Positions 39,373 through 48,271 of a DNA stretch of 64,000 bases are shown here, one piece after another. The notes beneath the pieces are model-generated. The model did no database searches, was not told the origin of the DNA, and worked only from the letters and a program-made list of their open reading frames with translations. The translations under genes and the position numbers were made by a program. The stretch is taken from NCBI RefSeq assembly GCF_018860165.1, contig NZ_JAHKNG010000004.1, positions 116,618 through 180,617 on the forward strand, read 5' to 3'. The stretch comes from Paracoccus marinaquae. Lineage in GTDB: Bacteria; Pseudomonadota; Alphaproteobacteria; Rhodobacterales; Rhodobacteraceae. How positions within the stretch are numbered: position 1 is the first letter of the stretch; each line of letters opens with the position of its first letter.

Positions 39373-40383
39373 ATGACCTACAAGACACTCACCGCTGCAA
39401 GCCTCGCGGCCCTTCTTCTGGGCACGGGCGGCGCATTGGCCGACACCTGGCGCTATGCCTTCGAGGAGGCGCTGGAAGAGGTGCAGGGCAAGTTCGCCCA
39501 GAAATTCAAGGAAGAGGTCGAGGCCAATTCCGACCACGAGGTGCAGCTTTTCCCCTTCGGCACGCTGGGCGAAAGCGCCGATATCATGGAGCAGGCACAA
39601 TCCGGCATCCTGCAATTCGTCGACCAGTCGCCCGGGTTCACCGGCGCGCTGATCCCCGAGGCGCAGGTGTTCTTCGTGCCCTACCTGCTGCCCGCCGACC
39701 GCGATCAGCTGTTCAGCTTCTTCCGCAACTCGAAGGCCATCCACGAGCTGTTCCCGCCGCTCTATGCCGAGCAGGGGCTGGAACTGCTGACCATGTTCCC
39801 CGAGGGCGAGGTGATGATGACCACCACCGAGGCGGTCGCCAGCCCCGCGGATCTGAACGAGGTCAAGTTCCGGGTGATGACCAATCCGCTGCTGGTCGAA
39901 AGCTATCGCGCCTTCGGTGCCACGCCCACGCCGCTGCCTTGGGGCGAGGTCTATGGCGCGTTGCAGACCGGGATCATCCAGGGGCAGGAAAACCCCGCCT
40001 TCTTCATCGAATCGACCAAGATGTACGAGGTGACCGACCATATCACCCGGCCCGGCCACAACAATTTCACCACCGCCGTCATGGCCAACAAGGACTTCTA
40101 TGACGGGCTTTCGGACGAGGAAAAGCAGGTGGTGCAGAACGCGATCGACACAGCCTTCGAGTTTATCATCGAATACCAGACCGGCCTGACCGAGGAATCC
40201 CTGACAAAAATTCAGGAAGCCAAGCCCGAGATGACCATCACCACGCTGACCGACGAACAGCGCGCGCCCTTCATGGCCACCGCCGAGTCGGTCGAGCAGG
40301 AATTCCTGAAGATCGGCGGCGATCAGGCGCAGGCGATCCTTGACCAGATGAAGGCCGATCTTGCGGCCGCGGCTGGCGGGTAA
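39373..40383 (+). CDS. uehA: TRAP transporter solute-binding protein for ectoine/hydroxyectoine
   Basis: This 336-residue periplasmic DctP-type binding protein has a signal peptide (TLTAASLAALLLGTGGALA) and TRAP features such as FPFGTLGESADIMEQAQSG and MTNPLLVESYRAFGATPTPLPWGEVY. In this cluster it should bind ectoine and 5-hydroxyectoine. AGGAGG precedes the ATG. A pair of hairpins separates it from the membrane subunits, consistent with higher expression of the binding protein. Confidence 0.92.
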   Translation: MTYKTLTAASLAALLLGTGGALADTWRYAFEEALEEVQGKFAQKFKEEVEANSDHEVQLFPFGTLGESADIMEQAQSGILQFVDQSPGFTGALIPEAQVFFVPYLLPADRDQLFSFFRNSKAIHELFPPLYAEQGLELLTMFPEGEVMMTTTEAVASPADLNEVKFRVMTNPLLVESYRAFGATPTPLPWGEVYGALQTGIIQGQENPAFFIESTKMYEVTDHITRPGHNNFTTAVMANKDFYDGLSDEEKQVVQNAIDTAFEFIIEYQTGLTEESLTKIQEAKPEMTITTLTDEQRAPFMATAESVEQEFLKIGGDQAQAILDQMKADLAAAAGG

Positions 40384-40425
40384 CGTCCCGGGCGCGCGGC
40401 ACCCCGGCCGCGCGTCCATGCCGGG

Positions 40426-40446
40426 CCAGCCCGTTTCACGGGCTGG
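40426..40446 (+). terminator. Hairpin between uehA and uehB
   Basis: CCAGCCCG (40426-40433) pairs perfectly with CGGGCTGG (40439-40446) around TTTCA. A second GC-rich stem lies just upstream (about 40391-40416). There is no T-run, so an mRNA-stability or processing role is more likely than full termination. Confidence 0.5.
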
Positions 40447-40489
40447 ATCCGGCAGGTTTCCAGATGCCACAGCATGACGGATTGCGGCC

Positions 40490-41134
40490 ATGACGCTTGA
40501 CGACAAGCACGCCCCGAACCCGGGTCCCGACGTGATCACGGCGGCGGTGGATGTCGATGACGATATCGACGATTCCAGATATGTCTCGGGGCTGCCGGGC
40601 CTTCTTGGCGTGATCGACGCGGGCATTGCCCGGATCGAGGCGGTGCTGCTGGCCGTGGGCGTGCTGCTGATGGCGCTGAACACCATGGCCAATGTCGTCG
40701 GGCGTTACCTGCTGGGCGAAAGCATCTTCTTTTCCGAGGAACTGAATCAGGCGCTGATCATCCTGATCACCTTCGCCGGTATCTCCTATGCCGCGCGGCA
40801 CGGCCGGCATATCCGCATGTCGGCCTTTTTCGACGCCATGTCCTTCCATCTGCGCAAGACGATGATGGTCGTCATCGCCGCGGTGACGGCGGCCGCGATG
40901 TTCCTGCTGACCTGGTATTCCCTCGACTACCTTCTGGCGCAGGCGTCGCGGGGCAGGCTGTTGCCGGCGCTGCAGATCCCGCAATGGTGGATCATCATCT
41001 GGGTGCCGCTGGGGTTTTTCCTGACCGGGCTGCAATATGCGCTGACGGCGATCAAGAACCTGATCGACAAGGATATCTGGCTGTCGACCAGCACGCTGGA
41101 AGGATATGACGACAGCGCGGAAGAGGAGATCTGA
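40490..41134 (+). CDS. uehB: TRAP transporter small membrane subunit
   Basis: This 214-residue DctQ-type protein has four hydrophobic helices (about 48-70, 80-103, 120-142 and 162-182) and the typical [31 protein letters not shown] segment. The acidic N-terminal extension (DVDDDIDDS) is longer than usual. It forms the membrane complex with UehC. The ribosome site is weak. Confidence 0.92.
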   Translation: MTLDDKHAPNPGPDVITAAVDVDDDIDDSRYVSGLPGLLGVIDAGIARIEAVLLAVGVLLMALNTMANVVGRYLLGESIFFSEELNQALIILITFAGISYAARHGRHIRMSAFFDAMSFHLRKTMMVVIAAVTAAAMFLLTWYSLDYLLAQASRGRLLPALQIPQWWIIIWVPLGFFLTGLQYALTAIKNLIDKDIWLSTSTLEGYDDSAEEEI

Positions 41135-41137
41135 GCC

Positions 41138-42424
41138 ATGACGCTGGCCATCTTCGGCACCATGATTGTCCTGCTGCTGCTGGGGTTCCCGATGATGATC
41201 CCGCTGATCGCGGGCTCGCTGATCGGATTCGTCGCGCTGTTCGGCGGCTTCGGCCAGCTTGACACCATGGTCCAGCAGATCCTGGGCGGCATCCGCCCGG
41301 CCAGCCTGATCGCGGTGCCGATGTTCATCTTTGCCGCCGACATCATGACCCGCGGCCAGTCCGCGAACCGGCTGATCGATCTGGTCATGGCCTTTGTCGG
41401 CCACCTGAAGGGCGGGCTGGCGATCTCGACCGCCGGGGCCTGCACCATGTTCGGCGCGGTGTCGGGATCGACGCAGGCGACCGTGGTGGCGGTCGGCGGG
41501 CCGCTGCGGCCGCGGATGCTGAAGGCCGGATACAATGACAGCTTCGTGCTGGCGCTGATCGTGAACGCCTCGGACATCGCCTTCCTGATCCCGCCCTCGA
41601 TCGGCATGATCATCTATGGCGTGGTGTCGGGCACCTCGATCTCGGAGCTGTTCATCGCCGGGATCGGGCCGGGGCTGCTGATCCTGCTGTTCTTCTCGAT
41701 CTATTCCTACATCTACGCGGTCAGGAACCATGTCCCGGTCGAGCCGAAGGCGACCTGGGCCGAACGCGGGCAGGCGGTGAAGCGCGCGCTCTGGCCGCTG
41801 GGCTTTCCGGCGATCATCATCGGCGGCATCTATGGCGGCATCTTCTCGCCGACCGAGGCGGCGGCGGCCTGCGTCCTCTATGCGCTGTTTCTGGAGATGA
41901 TCGTCTTTCGCGAGATGAATTTCCGCCAGCTTTACGCCACCGCCAAATCGACCGGGCTGATCACCGCCGTCGTGTTCATCCTGGTCGGCGCGGGGCAGGC
42001 GTTTTCCTATGTCATCAGCTTCGCGCAGATCCCGCAGCAGATCCTGGGCGGCATCGGCATCGACGAGATGGGGCAATATGGCGTGCTGTTCACCATCTCG
42101 ATCGCCTTCTTCGTCGGCTGCATGTTCGTCGATCCGATCGTGGTGATCCTGATCTTCGTGCCGATCTTCGCGCCGGTGGTGCAGTCGGTGGGCCTCGACC
42201 CGGTTCTGGTCGGCACCATCATCACCCTGCAGGTCGCCATCGGCAGCGCGACACCACCCTTCGGCTGCGACATCTTCACCGCCATCGCCGTCTTCAAGCG
42301 CCCCTATATCGAGGTGGTCAAGGGCACGCCGCCCTTCGTCTTCATGCTGCTGGCGGTGGCGGTGCTGCTGATCTTCTTCCCGCAGATCGCCCTGTTCCTG
42401 CGCGATCTGGCATTCGCGAAATAG
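41138..42424 (+). CDS. uehC: TRAP transporter large membrane subunit
   Basis: This 428-residue DctM-type permease has about 12 hydrophobic segments and DctM signatures such as GGIRPASLIAVPMFIFAADIM, NASDIAFLIPPSIGMIIYG and FSPTEAAAACVLYAL. It moves ectoines by Na+-coupled transport with UehA and UehB. It starts three bases after uehB and is followed nine bases later by usp. Confidence 0.94.
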   Translation: MTLAIFGTMIVLLLLGFPMMIPLIAGSLIGFVALFGGFGQLDTMVQQILGGIRPASLIAVPMFIFAADIMTRGQSANRLIDLVMAFVGHLKGGLAISTAGACTMFGAVSGSTQATVVAVGGPLRPRMLKAGYNDSFVLALIVNASDIAFLIPPSIGMIIYGVVSGTSISELFIAGIGPGLLILLFFSIYSYIYAVRNHVPVEPKATWAERGQAVKRALWPLGFPAIIIGGIYGGIFSPTEAAAACVLYALFLEMIVFREMNFRQLYATAKSTGLITAVVFILVGAGQAFSYVISFAQIPQQILGGIGIDEMGQYGVLFTISIAFFVGCMFVDPIVVILIFVPIFAPVVQSVGLDPVLVGTIITLQVAIGSATPPFGCDIFTAIAVFKRPYIEVVKGTPPFVFMLLAVAVLLIFFPQIALFLRDLAFAK

Positions 42425-42433
42425 GGGGCGGCG

Positions 42434-42877
42434 ATGTTTCAGAAAATCCTCATCGCCTATGACGGCTCGAGCGGCGCCGAACGGGCGCTGGAGAAGGCCA
42501 CCGAACTGGCCCGGCTGTGCGCGGCGCATCTGGTGGTGCTGACCGTCTATCGCCATCACTCGATGCTGGAAGCCTCGCTGTCGATGGTGCGCGGCAGTCT
42601 GGAACCCGGCGGCAATCTGGACGAGGCGATGCGGACGACCGCCCGCAACGCGGCCGATTATGCGAAAAGCCATGCGAGGGACGCGGGTGTCGCCAAGGTC
42701 AGCGCCTTCATCAAGGCGGGCCAGCCGGCGCGCACCATCGTGCAACTGGGCAAGGAGAAGGGCTGCGACCTGATCGTCGTCGGCTCGCGCGGGCTGGGCG
42801 CGACCGAGGGTTATCTGCTGGGGTCGGTCAGCCACAAGGTCACCGGGCTGGCCGATTGCCCGGTCATGGTGGTCTGA
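42434..42877 (+). CDS. usp: Universal stress protein of the ectoine operon
   Basis: This 147-residue UspA-fold protein has MFQKILIAYDGSSGAERALEKA at the N-terminus and the ATP-binding GSRGLGATEGYLLGSVSHKV motif near the C-terminus. A usp gene sits at the same place in the roseobacter ectoine clusters. TeaD, a related Usp protein, tunes the TeaABC ectoine transporter in Halomonas. A similar control of UehABC is likely. Confidence 0.9.
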   Translation: MFQKILIAYDGSSGAERALEKATELARLCAAHLVVLTVYRHHSMLEASLSMVRGSLEPGGNLDEAMRTTARNAADYAKSHARDAGVAKVSAFIKAGQPARTIVQLGKEKGCDLIVVGSRGLGATEGYLLGSVSHKVTGLADCPVMVV

Positions 42878-42895
42878 CGGGGAAGGTCAAGACAG

Positions 42896-43600
42896 ATGTG
42901 GCGCGACAATCTGAACCGTTTCGGGCTGATCGCCCTTGCCACCGATCTGACGGTCGAGGCTGACGCCGCCCGCCTGCTGCCCGGCGATTGCCGCCTGCAT
43001 GTGACCCGCATCGCCTTCGACAATCCGACCACGGCCGAGAACCTGCGCCGGACCGGCCCGCATCTGGCCGCCGCCGCCGCCCTGCTGGTGCCGGGGGTCG
43101 AGCTGAAGGGCATCGGCTTTGCCTGCACCTCGGCCTCGGCCGTCCTTGGCCCGGAGGTCGAGCGGGCCATCGGCGCACGCGCCCCGGTCAGCACCCCGGT
43201 CGGCGCGGCCCTGCGCGGCTTTCACGTGCTTGGGGTCGACAGGATCGCGCTGATGACGCCTTACCTCCGCGAAACCACCGATCTGGTCGGCGATCATTTC
43301 GAGGCCAGCGGCATGCGCGTCGTGACCCGCCATTCCATGGGCTATGCGGACGACCGCGACATGGCCATGCTGTCGGGCGACGAGGTCGTCAATTTCGCGC
43401 TGGAATCGGATCATCCCGATGCCGAGGCGCTGTTCATGTCCTGCACCGCCCTGCCGGCTGTTCCGGTGATCGAGCGGATCGAGGATCAGTTGGGCAAGCC
43501 GGTCATCAGTGCCAATCTGGCGCTGTTCTGGTCGATGCTGGATCAGGCACGCATTCCCGCCGCCGGACCGGGCCGGCTGTTTCAGGTGCGCACATGGTGA
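42896..43600 (+). CDS. eutA: Ectoine utilisation protein EutA (Asp/Glu racemase/maleate isomerase-like)
   Basis: This 234-residue protein belongs to the aspartate/glutamate racemase superfamily, with two cysteines in racemase-like positions: IGFACTSASAVLG and ALFMSCTALPAVP. Together with EutB and EutC it is thought to convert 5-hydroxyectoine to ectoine. The exact step is not settled in the literature that I know. The gene ends inside the start of eutB. Confidence 0.87.
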   Translation: MWRDNLNRFGLIALATDLTVEADAARLLPGDCRLHVTRIAFDNPTTAENLRRTGPHLAAAAALLVPGVELKGIGFACTSASAVLGPEVERAIGARAPVSTPVGAALRGFHVLGVDRIALMTPYLRETTDLVGDHFEASGMRVVTRHSMGYADDRDMAMLSGDEVVNFALESDHPDAEALFMSCTALPAVPVIERIEDQLGKPVISANLALFWSMLDQARIPAAGPGRLFQVRTW

Positions 43601-44547
43601 CGATGGACGATGTTTCGGCGGCGGCCGGGCGGATCCGCGGCCTGGTGCGGGTCACACCGGTCAAGCTGTCGCCCAGCCTGTCAGCGCTGGCCGGCGGGCC
43701 GGTCTGGCTGAAATGCGAGCAGCAGCAGGAAACCGGCGCGTTCAAGCTGCGCGGGGCCAGCAATGCCGTCGCCCGGCTGGGCGATGTGGCCGGCGTCACC
43801 ACCGCCTCGACCGGCAATCACGGCCGCGCGCTGGCCCATGCGGCACGGGCACAGCGGCTGCCCGCGATCATCTGCGTCTCGCGCCTCGTGCCGCAGAACA
43901 AGCTGGACGCCATCGCCGCGCTTGGCGCCGAGGCACGGATCGCCGGCGCCTCGCAGGACGAGGCATTTGCAGAGGCCCGCCGCCTGCAACGCGACGAGGG
44001 TTTCGCGCTGATCCCGCCCTTCGATCATGCCGAGGTGATCGCGGGGCAGGGGACACTGGGCCTCGAAATCCTGAGCCAGATTCCCGATGCCGCCGCCATC
44101 GCCATTCCGCTGTCGGGGGGCGGGCTCCTGTCGGGCGTGGCGCTGGCGGTCAAGGCGCTGCGACCCGATATCCGCATCATCGGCATCTCCATGGAACGCG
44201 GCGCGGCCATGGCCGCCAGCCTTGCCGCCGGGCATCCGGTCGAGGTCGAGGAGGTCGAGACGCTGGCCGACAGCCTGGGTGGCGGGATCGGGCAGAAGAA
44301 CCGCCTGACCTTCGGCATGGTGCGGGCGTTGATGGACGACCTGATCCTTCTGAGCGAGGACGAGATCGCCGCCGGCATCCGCCATCTGGCGCTGGAGGAT
44401 GGCGAAACCGTCGAGGGTGCGGGCGCCGTCGGCGCGGGCGCGATCCTTGCCGGCAAGCTGCGGACCGATGACCCCTTGGTCCTGATCCTGTCGGGCGGCA
44501 ATATCGATCCGGCCCGCCATGCCGCCATCGTCAGGGGAGAGAGATGA
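43594..44547 (+). CDS. eutB: Hydroxyectoine utilisation dehydratase EutB
   Basis: This 317-residue PLP enzyme is of the threonine dehydratase fold. Lys51 in GAFKLRGASN binds PLP, STGNHGRALA is the phosphate/Asn loop, and PLSGGGLLSGVALAVK is the glycine-rich PLP-phosphate site. It is thought to dehydrate the hydroxyl-bearing derivative of hydroxyectoine. The ATG at 43594 overlaps the end of eutA, and the end overlaps eutC by four bases. Confidence 0.9.
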   Translation: MVTMDDVSAAAGRIRGLVRVTPVKLSPSLSALAGGPVWLKCEQQQETGAFKLRGASNAVARLGDVAGVTTASTGNHGRALAHAARAQRLPAIICVSRLVPQNKLDAIAALGAEARIAGASQDEAFAEARRLQRDEGFALIPPFDHAEVIAGQGTLGLEILSQIPDAAAIAIPLSGGGLLSGVALAVKALRPDIRIIGISMERGAAMAASLAAGHPVEVEEVETLADSLGGGIGQKNRLTFGMVRALMDDLILLSEDEIAAGIRHLALEDGETVEGAGAVGAGAILAGKLRTDDPLVLILSGGNIDPARHAAIVRGER

Positions 44548-45521
44548 GCGATATCCTTATTCTGACCGAGGACCAGCTGCGCCAGCGGGTCAAGCTGGAC
44601 ACCGCCGCCATCGGGGTGATCGAAACCGCCTTTGCGGCCCTGGGCCGGAGCGGGGTGGTGATGCCGCCGGTCCTGTCGATGCAAATGCCCGATGTGAAGG
44701 GCGAGTTGGACGTGAAGACCGCCTATGTGCCGGGCCTGGCGGGTTTTGCGGTCAAGCTGTCGCCCGGTTTCTTCGACAATCCCTCGAAGGGCCTGCCCTC
44801 GACCTCGGGGCTGATGGTGGTGCTGTCCAGTGAAACCGGCCGGGTGCAGGCGGTGCTTCTGGACAACGGCTATCTGACCGATATCCGCACCGCCGCCGCC
44901 GGCGGGGTGGCCGCGAAACACCTGTCGCGCGCGGACAGCAGCCGCGCCGCGATCTTCGGGGCCGGCCTTCAGGCACGGATGCAGCTTCAGGCACTGTGCC
45001 TCGTCCGCCCGATCCGCGAGGCGGTGATCTGGGCGCGCGATCCCGACAAGGCGGCGGCGCTGGCGGCCGAACTTGACGGTGACGGCCTGACCGTGCGTGC
45101 CGAGGCTGACGCCGCCCGCGCCGCCGCCTTTGCCGATATCATCGTCACCACCACCCCGTCGCATCACCCGATCCTTCAGGCCGACTGGCTGCGTCCGGGC
45201 CAGCATGTCACCGCCATGGGCAGCGACCAGCCCGACAAGAACGAACTGGATCCCTATTGCCTCGACCGGGCCGATCTCTATGTGGCCGACCGGGTCAGCC
45301 AGACGCGGCTGATGGGCGAGTTGCATGCCGCGCTTGAGGCCGGGCTGATCGTCGAGACCGGCGATATCCCCGAACTGGGCGACATCATCCGCGGCCGGCA
45401 TCCCGGTCGCACATCGCCCGACCAGATCACCATCGCCGACCTGACCGGAACCGGCGTGCAGGACACCGCCATCGCCACCCACGCGCTTGCCGCCTTTGCG
45501 AAAGACGCCACGCATGCCTGA
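44544..45521 (+). CDS. eutC: Ectoine utilisation protein EutC (ornithine cyclodeaminase-like)
   Basis: This 325-residue member of the ornithine cyclodeaminase/mu-crystallin family has VKTAYVPGLAGFAVKLSPGFFDN, the AIFGAGLQARMQLQAL Rossmann loop for NAD(P) and TTTPSHHPIL. It probably reduces or recloses the intermediate made by EutB. It is translationally coupled to eutB and overlaps doeA by eight bases. Confidence 0.9.
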   Translation: MSDILILTEDQLRQRVKLDTAAIGVIETAFAALGRSGVVMPPVLSMQMPDVKGELDVKTAYVPGLAGFAVKLSPGFFDNPSKGLPSTSGLMVVLSSETGRVQAVLLDNGYLTDIRTAAAGGVAAKHLSRADSSRAAIFGAGLQARMQLQALCLVRPIREAVIWARDPDKAAALAAELDGDGLTVRAEADAARAAAFADIIVTTTPSHHPILQADWLRPGQHVTAMGSDQPDKNELDPYCLDRADLYVADRVSQTRLMGELHAALEAGLIVETGDIPELGDIIRGRHPGRTSPDQITIADLTGTGVQDTAIATHALAAFAKDATHA

Positions 45522-46710
45522 ACTGCAAAGAACGCCCGAACGGTTCTCGACCGACGAATACGAACAGCGGTTGCAGAAGACCCGTGCCAGCATGGAAAAG
45601 CTGGGTCTCGATCTGCTGATCGTCTCGGATCCGTCGAACATGGCCTGGCTGACCGGCTATGACGGCTGGTCCTTCTATGTCCATCAATGCGTGATCGTCG
45701 GCCCGACCGGCTCGCCGATCTGGTTCGGGCGCGGGCAGGACGCGCAGGGCGCGCTGCGCACCGTCTGGATGAGCGAGGACCGTATCATCGGCTATCCCGA
45801 CCATTACGTCCAATCGGTCGAGTATCACCCGATGGACTACCTCTGGGCGCAACTGGCCGACCGGGGCTGGCATCGCGGCTTCATCGGCGTCGAGATGGAC
45901 AATTACTGGTATTCCGCCAAGGCGCATGAGCGGCTGGTCCACGGTCTGCCCGAGGCGCAGATCCTTGATGCGACCGGGCTGGTGAACTGGCAGCGCGCGA
46001 TCAAGACGCCGAAGGAACTGGCCTATATGCGCAAGGCCGCCCGCATCGTCGAGCGCATGCACCGCCGCATCGCCGACAGGATCGAGGTCGGGATGCGCAA
46101 ATGCGATCTGGTGGCCGAGATCTATGATGCCGGGCTGCGCTATGACGAATGGGCCAGTCATGGCGGCGATTATCCGGCCATCGTGCCGCTTCTGCCCTCG
46201 GGGCCGGATGCGGCGGCACCGCATCTGACCTGGGACGACATGCCGATGAAGGTGAATGAGGGCACCTTCTTCGAGATCGCCGGCTGTTACCAGCGCTATC
46301 ACTGCCCGCTGTCGCGCACGATCTTCCTCGGCAAGCCGCCGAAAGAGATCATCGAGGCCGAAAAGGCGGTGCTGGAGGGCATGGAGGCCGGGCTGGGCGC
46401 CGCCCGCGCCGGCAATACCTGCGAGGATATCGCCGCCGCCTTCTTCACCGTTCTGGACCGCCATGGGATCACCAAGGACAACCGCACCGGCTATCCCATC
46501 GGCCTGTCCTATCCGCCCGACTGGGGCGAGCGCACCATGTCCCTGCGCCGCGGCGACCGGACCGAGTTGAAGCCCGGCATGACCTTCCATTTCATGACCG
46601 GCCTGTGGATGGAGGACTGGGGCTACGAGACCACCGAATCCATCGTCATCACCGAGCGCGAACCGGAACTGCTGTGCAATATTCCGCGCCGGATGCTGGT
46701 GAAGTCATGA
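45514..46710 (+). CDS. doeA: Ectoine hydrolase (M24 peptidase family)
   Basis: DoeA (EutD) opens the ectoine ring to N-alpha-acetyl-L-2,4-diaminobutyrate. The 398-residue protein has an N-terminal creatinase-like domain (about 20-155) and a C-terminal pita-bread domain with NEGTFFEIAGCYQRYHCPLSRTIFLG and PPDWGERTMSLRRGD. Some of the five metal ligands of true M24 peptidases are replaced, as is known for DoeA-type enzymes. The stop overlaps the doeB ATG. Confidence 0.93.
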   Translation: MPELQRTPERFSTDEYEQRLQKTRASMEKLGLDLLIVSDPSNMAWLTGYDGWSFYVHQCVIVGPTGSPIWFGRGQDAQGALRTVWMSEDRIIGYPDHYVQSVEYHPMDYLWAQLADRGWHRGFIGVEMDNYWYSAKAHERLVHGLPEAQILDATGLVNWQRAIKTPKELAYMRKAARIVERMHRRIADRIEVGMRKCDLVAEIYDAGLRYDEWASHGGDYPAIVPLLPSGPDAAAPHLTWDDMPMKVNEGTFFEIAGCYQRYHCPLSRTIFLGKPPKEIIEAEKAVLEGMEAGLGAARAGNTCEDIAAAFFTVLDRHGITKDNRTGYPIGLSYPPDWGERTMSLRRGDRTELKPGMTFHFMTGLWMEDWGYETTESIVITEREPELLCNIPRRMLVKS

Positions 46711-47696
46711 GCCGCAATCCGATCTCGGCCACGATTCCGCTGGACGGGCAGGGCAAGGCGCATGGGTTCCTGCGCCTGCCTTACAGCCGAAACGACAGCG
46801 CCTGGGGCAGCGTGATGATCCCGCTGACGGTGATCGCGCGGGGCGAGGGGCCGACCGCCCTGCTGACCGGCGGCAATCACGGCGACGAATACGAGGGTCC
46901 GATCGCCCTGCAGCAACTGGCATGGGAGATCGAGGCGGCGGATGTGACGGGCCGGGTCGTCATCGTGCCCTATATGAACTACCCGGCCTTCCGCGCCGGC
47001 ACGCGGGTCAGCCCGATCGACCAGGTGAACCTGAACCGGGCCTTTCCGGGCCGTCCCGACGGCACCCCCAGCCAGAAGATCGCGAACTATTTCAACGACG
47101 TGCTGGTGCCGATGGCGGATATCGTGCTGGATTACCATTCGGGCGGCAAGACGCTGGATTTCCTGCCTTATGCGGCGGCGCATTACCTTGACGACAAGGA
47201 CCAGCAAGCGAAATGCGTGGCCGCCGTGAAGGCTTTCGGGGCGCCCTACACGATGATGATGCTAGAGATCGACAGCATGGGCATGTTCGACACGGCGGTC
47301 GAAACGCAGGGCAAGGTCTTCGTCACCACCGAACTGGGCGGCGGCGGCACCGCCACGGCACGATCCGCGAGGATCGCCATCCGCGGGGCGAAGAATGTGC
47401 TGCGCCATGCCGGCATCCTTGCGGGTGAGGTCGAGGGGCCCGGCGACAGCATCCTGCTGGACATGCCGGGCGACGACTGTTTCCACTTCGCCACCCGCGA
47501 CGGGCTGATGCATCCGCTGGTCGATCTGGGCGATGCGGTCAGGGCCGGCCAGCCCATCGCCCGCATCTGGCCACCCGACCGCACCGGGGTCGCGCCGGTC
47601 GAGGTGCCGGCCAATCGCGACGGGTTGATTGCCGCCCGGCATTTCCCCGGCCTGATCCAGACCGGCGATTGTCTGGCCGTGATCGCGGTCGCCTGA
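46707..47696 (+). CDS. doeB: N-alpha-acetyl-L-2,4-diaminobutyrate deacetylase
   Basis: DoeB (EutE) removes the acetyl group from N-acetyl-diaminobutyrate. The 329-residue protein belongs to the succinylglutamate desuccinylase/aspartoacylase group, with zinc ligands in GGNHGDEYEGP (H and E) and DYHSGG (H). The final domain (about 255-325) is the family's barrel-like C-terminus. It is the last gene of the ueh-eut-doe operon. A CGGGCAG/CTGCCCG hairpin lies just after the stop. Confidence 0.93.
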   Translation: MSRNPISATIPLDGQGKAHGFLRLPYSRNDSAWGSVMIPLTVIARGEGPTALLTGGNHGDEYEGPIALQQLAWEIEAADVTGRVVIVPYMNYPAFRAGTRVSPIDQVNLNRAFPGRPDGTPSQKIANYFNDVLVPMADIVLDYHSGGKTLDFLPYAAAHYLDDKDQQAKCVAAVKAFGAPYTMMMLEIDSMGMFDTAVETQGKVFVTTELGGGGTATARSARIAIRGAKNVLRHAGILAGEVEGPGDSILLDMPGDDCFHFATRDGLMHPLVDLGDAVRAGQPIARIWPPDRTGVAPVEVPANRDGLIAARHFPGLIQTGDCLAVIAVA

Positions 47697-47732
47697 AGCG
47701 AATCGGGCAGCCGCGACCTGCCCGCAGGTGTT

Positions 47733-48245
47733 TCAGCGGAAATTCGTGCTGACGAGGCTGCCCCGCAGGGTCGCTTTGCGAAAGCCCACCGGCTTTTCCG
47801 CGCCCGAGCACGAGGTTCCCGCGCGTCCGCTGGCGTTGCCGGGATTGAGGCAGAACGCGTTGCGGCCAGACCAGCTTTGCCCCTTGCCGACGGCGAAATA
47901 ATAGGCCGTCGAGACGGGGATGGTCGGCATCGTCGCGCATTTGCCCCTGGCAAGCGGGATCCAGCCCGTCGACCGCCAGCCGGTTCCCTCGGGCCACAAT
48001 GCGACCGCTTGGACCAGAGCCTGTCCCGACAGGTTGCACATCTGCCAGCCGGCCGTGCCCGCACCGGCTCCACGATCACTGCCGCCGCCGTCCATGCCGC
48101 GACCGAAGCCACCCGAGGTGCCTCGATCGCTGGGCCGGTCCGGCACGCTTCGGGTCGGGGTCTGCGCCGCGGTGGCGGTTGCGAAGGCCACCAGCAGCGC
48201 CATGAACAGGGCGCTGCCCCGTTTGCTGCGGTCTTTCCAAGACAT
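47733..48245 (-). CDS. DUF1036-like secreted protein
   Basis: This 170-residue protein has a signal peptide or anchor (SALFMALLVAFATATAAQ), a glycine/serine/arginine-rich low-complexity stretch (about 30-65) and a cysteine-containing C-terminal domain. That domain runs MCNLSGQALVQAVALW ... TGWIPLARGKCATMP and resembles DUF1036. A C-terminal FCLNPGNASG...TSC segment follows. AGGAG supports the start at 48245. It lies 26 bases after the next gene upstream on the same strand. The function is unknown. Confidence 0.65.
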   Translation of the reverse strand: MSWKDRSKRGSALFMALLVAFATATAAQTPTRSVPDRPSDRGTSGGFGRGMDGGGSDRGAGAGTAGWQMCNLSGQALVQAVALWPEGTGWRSTGWIPLARGKCATMPTIPVSTAYYFAVGKGQSWSGRNAFCLNPGNASGRAGTSCSGAEKPVGFRKATLRGSLVSTNFR

Positions 48246-48271
48246 GACAAGTTCTCCTGTGTTACTCGTAC

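Noticed and set aside
40436..42835. 799-codon minus-strand open frame
   Set aside because: It is antisense to the TRAP transporter genes. Its product is rich in His, Arg, Asp and Gln with no domain, which is typical of a shadow of high-GC coding sequence.
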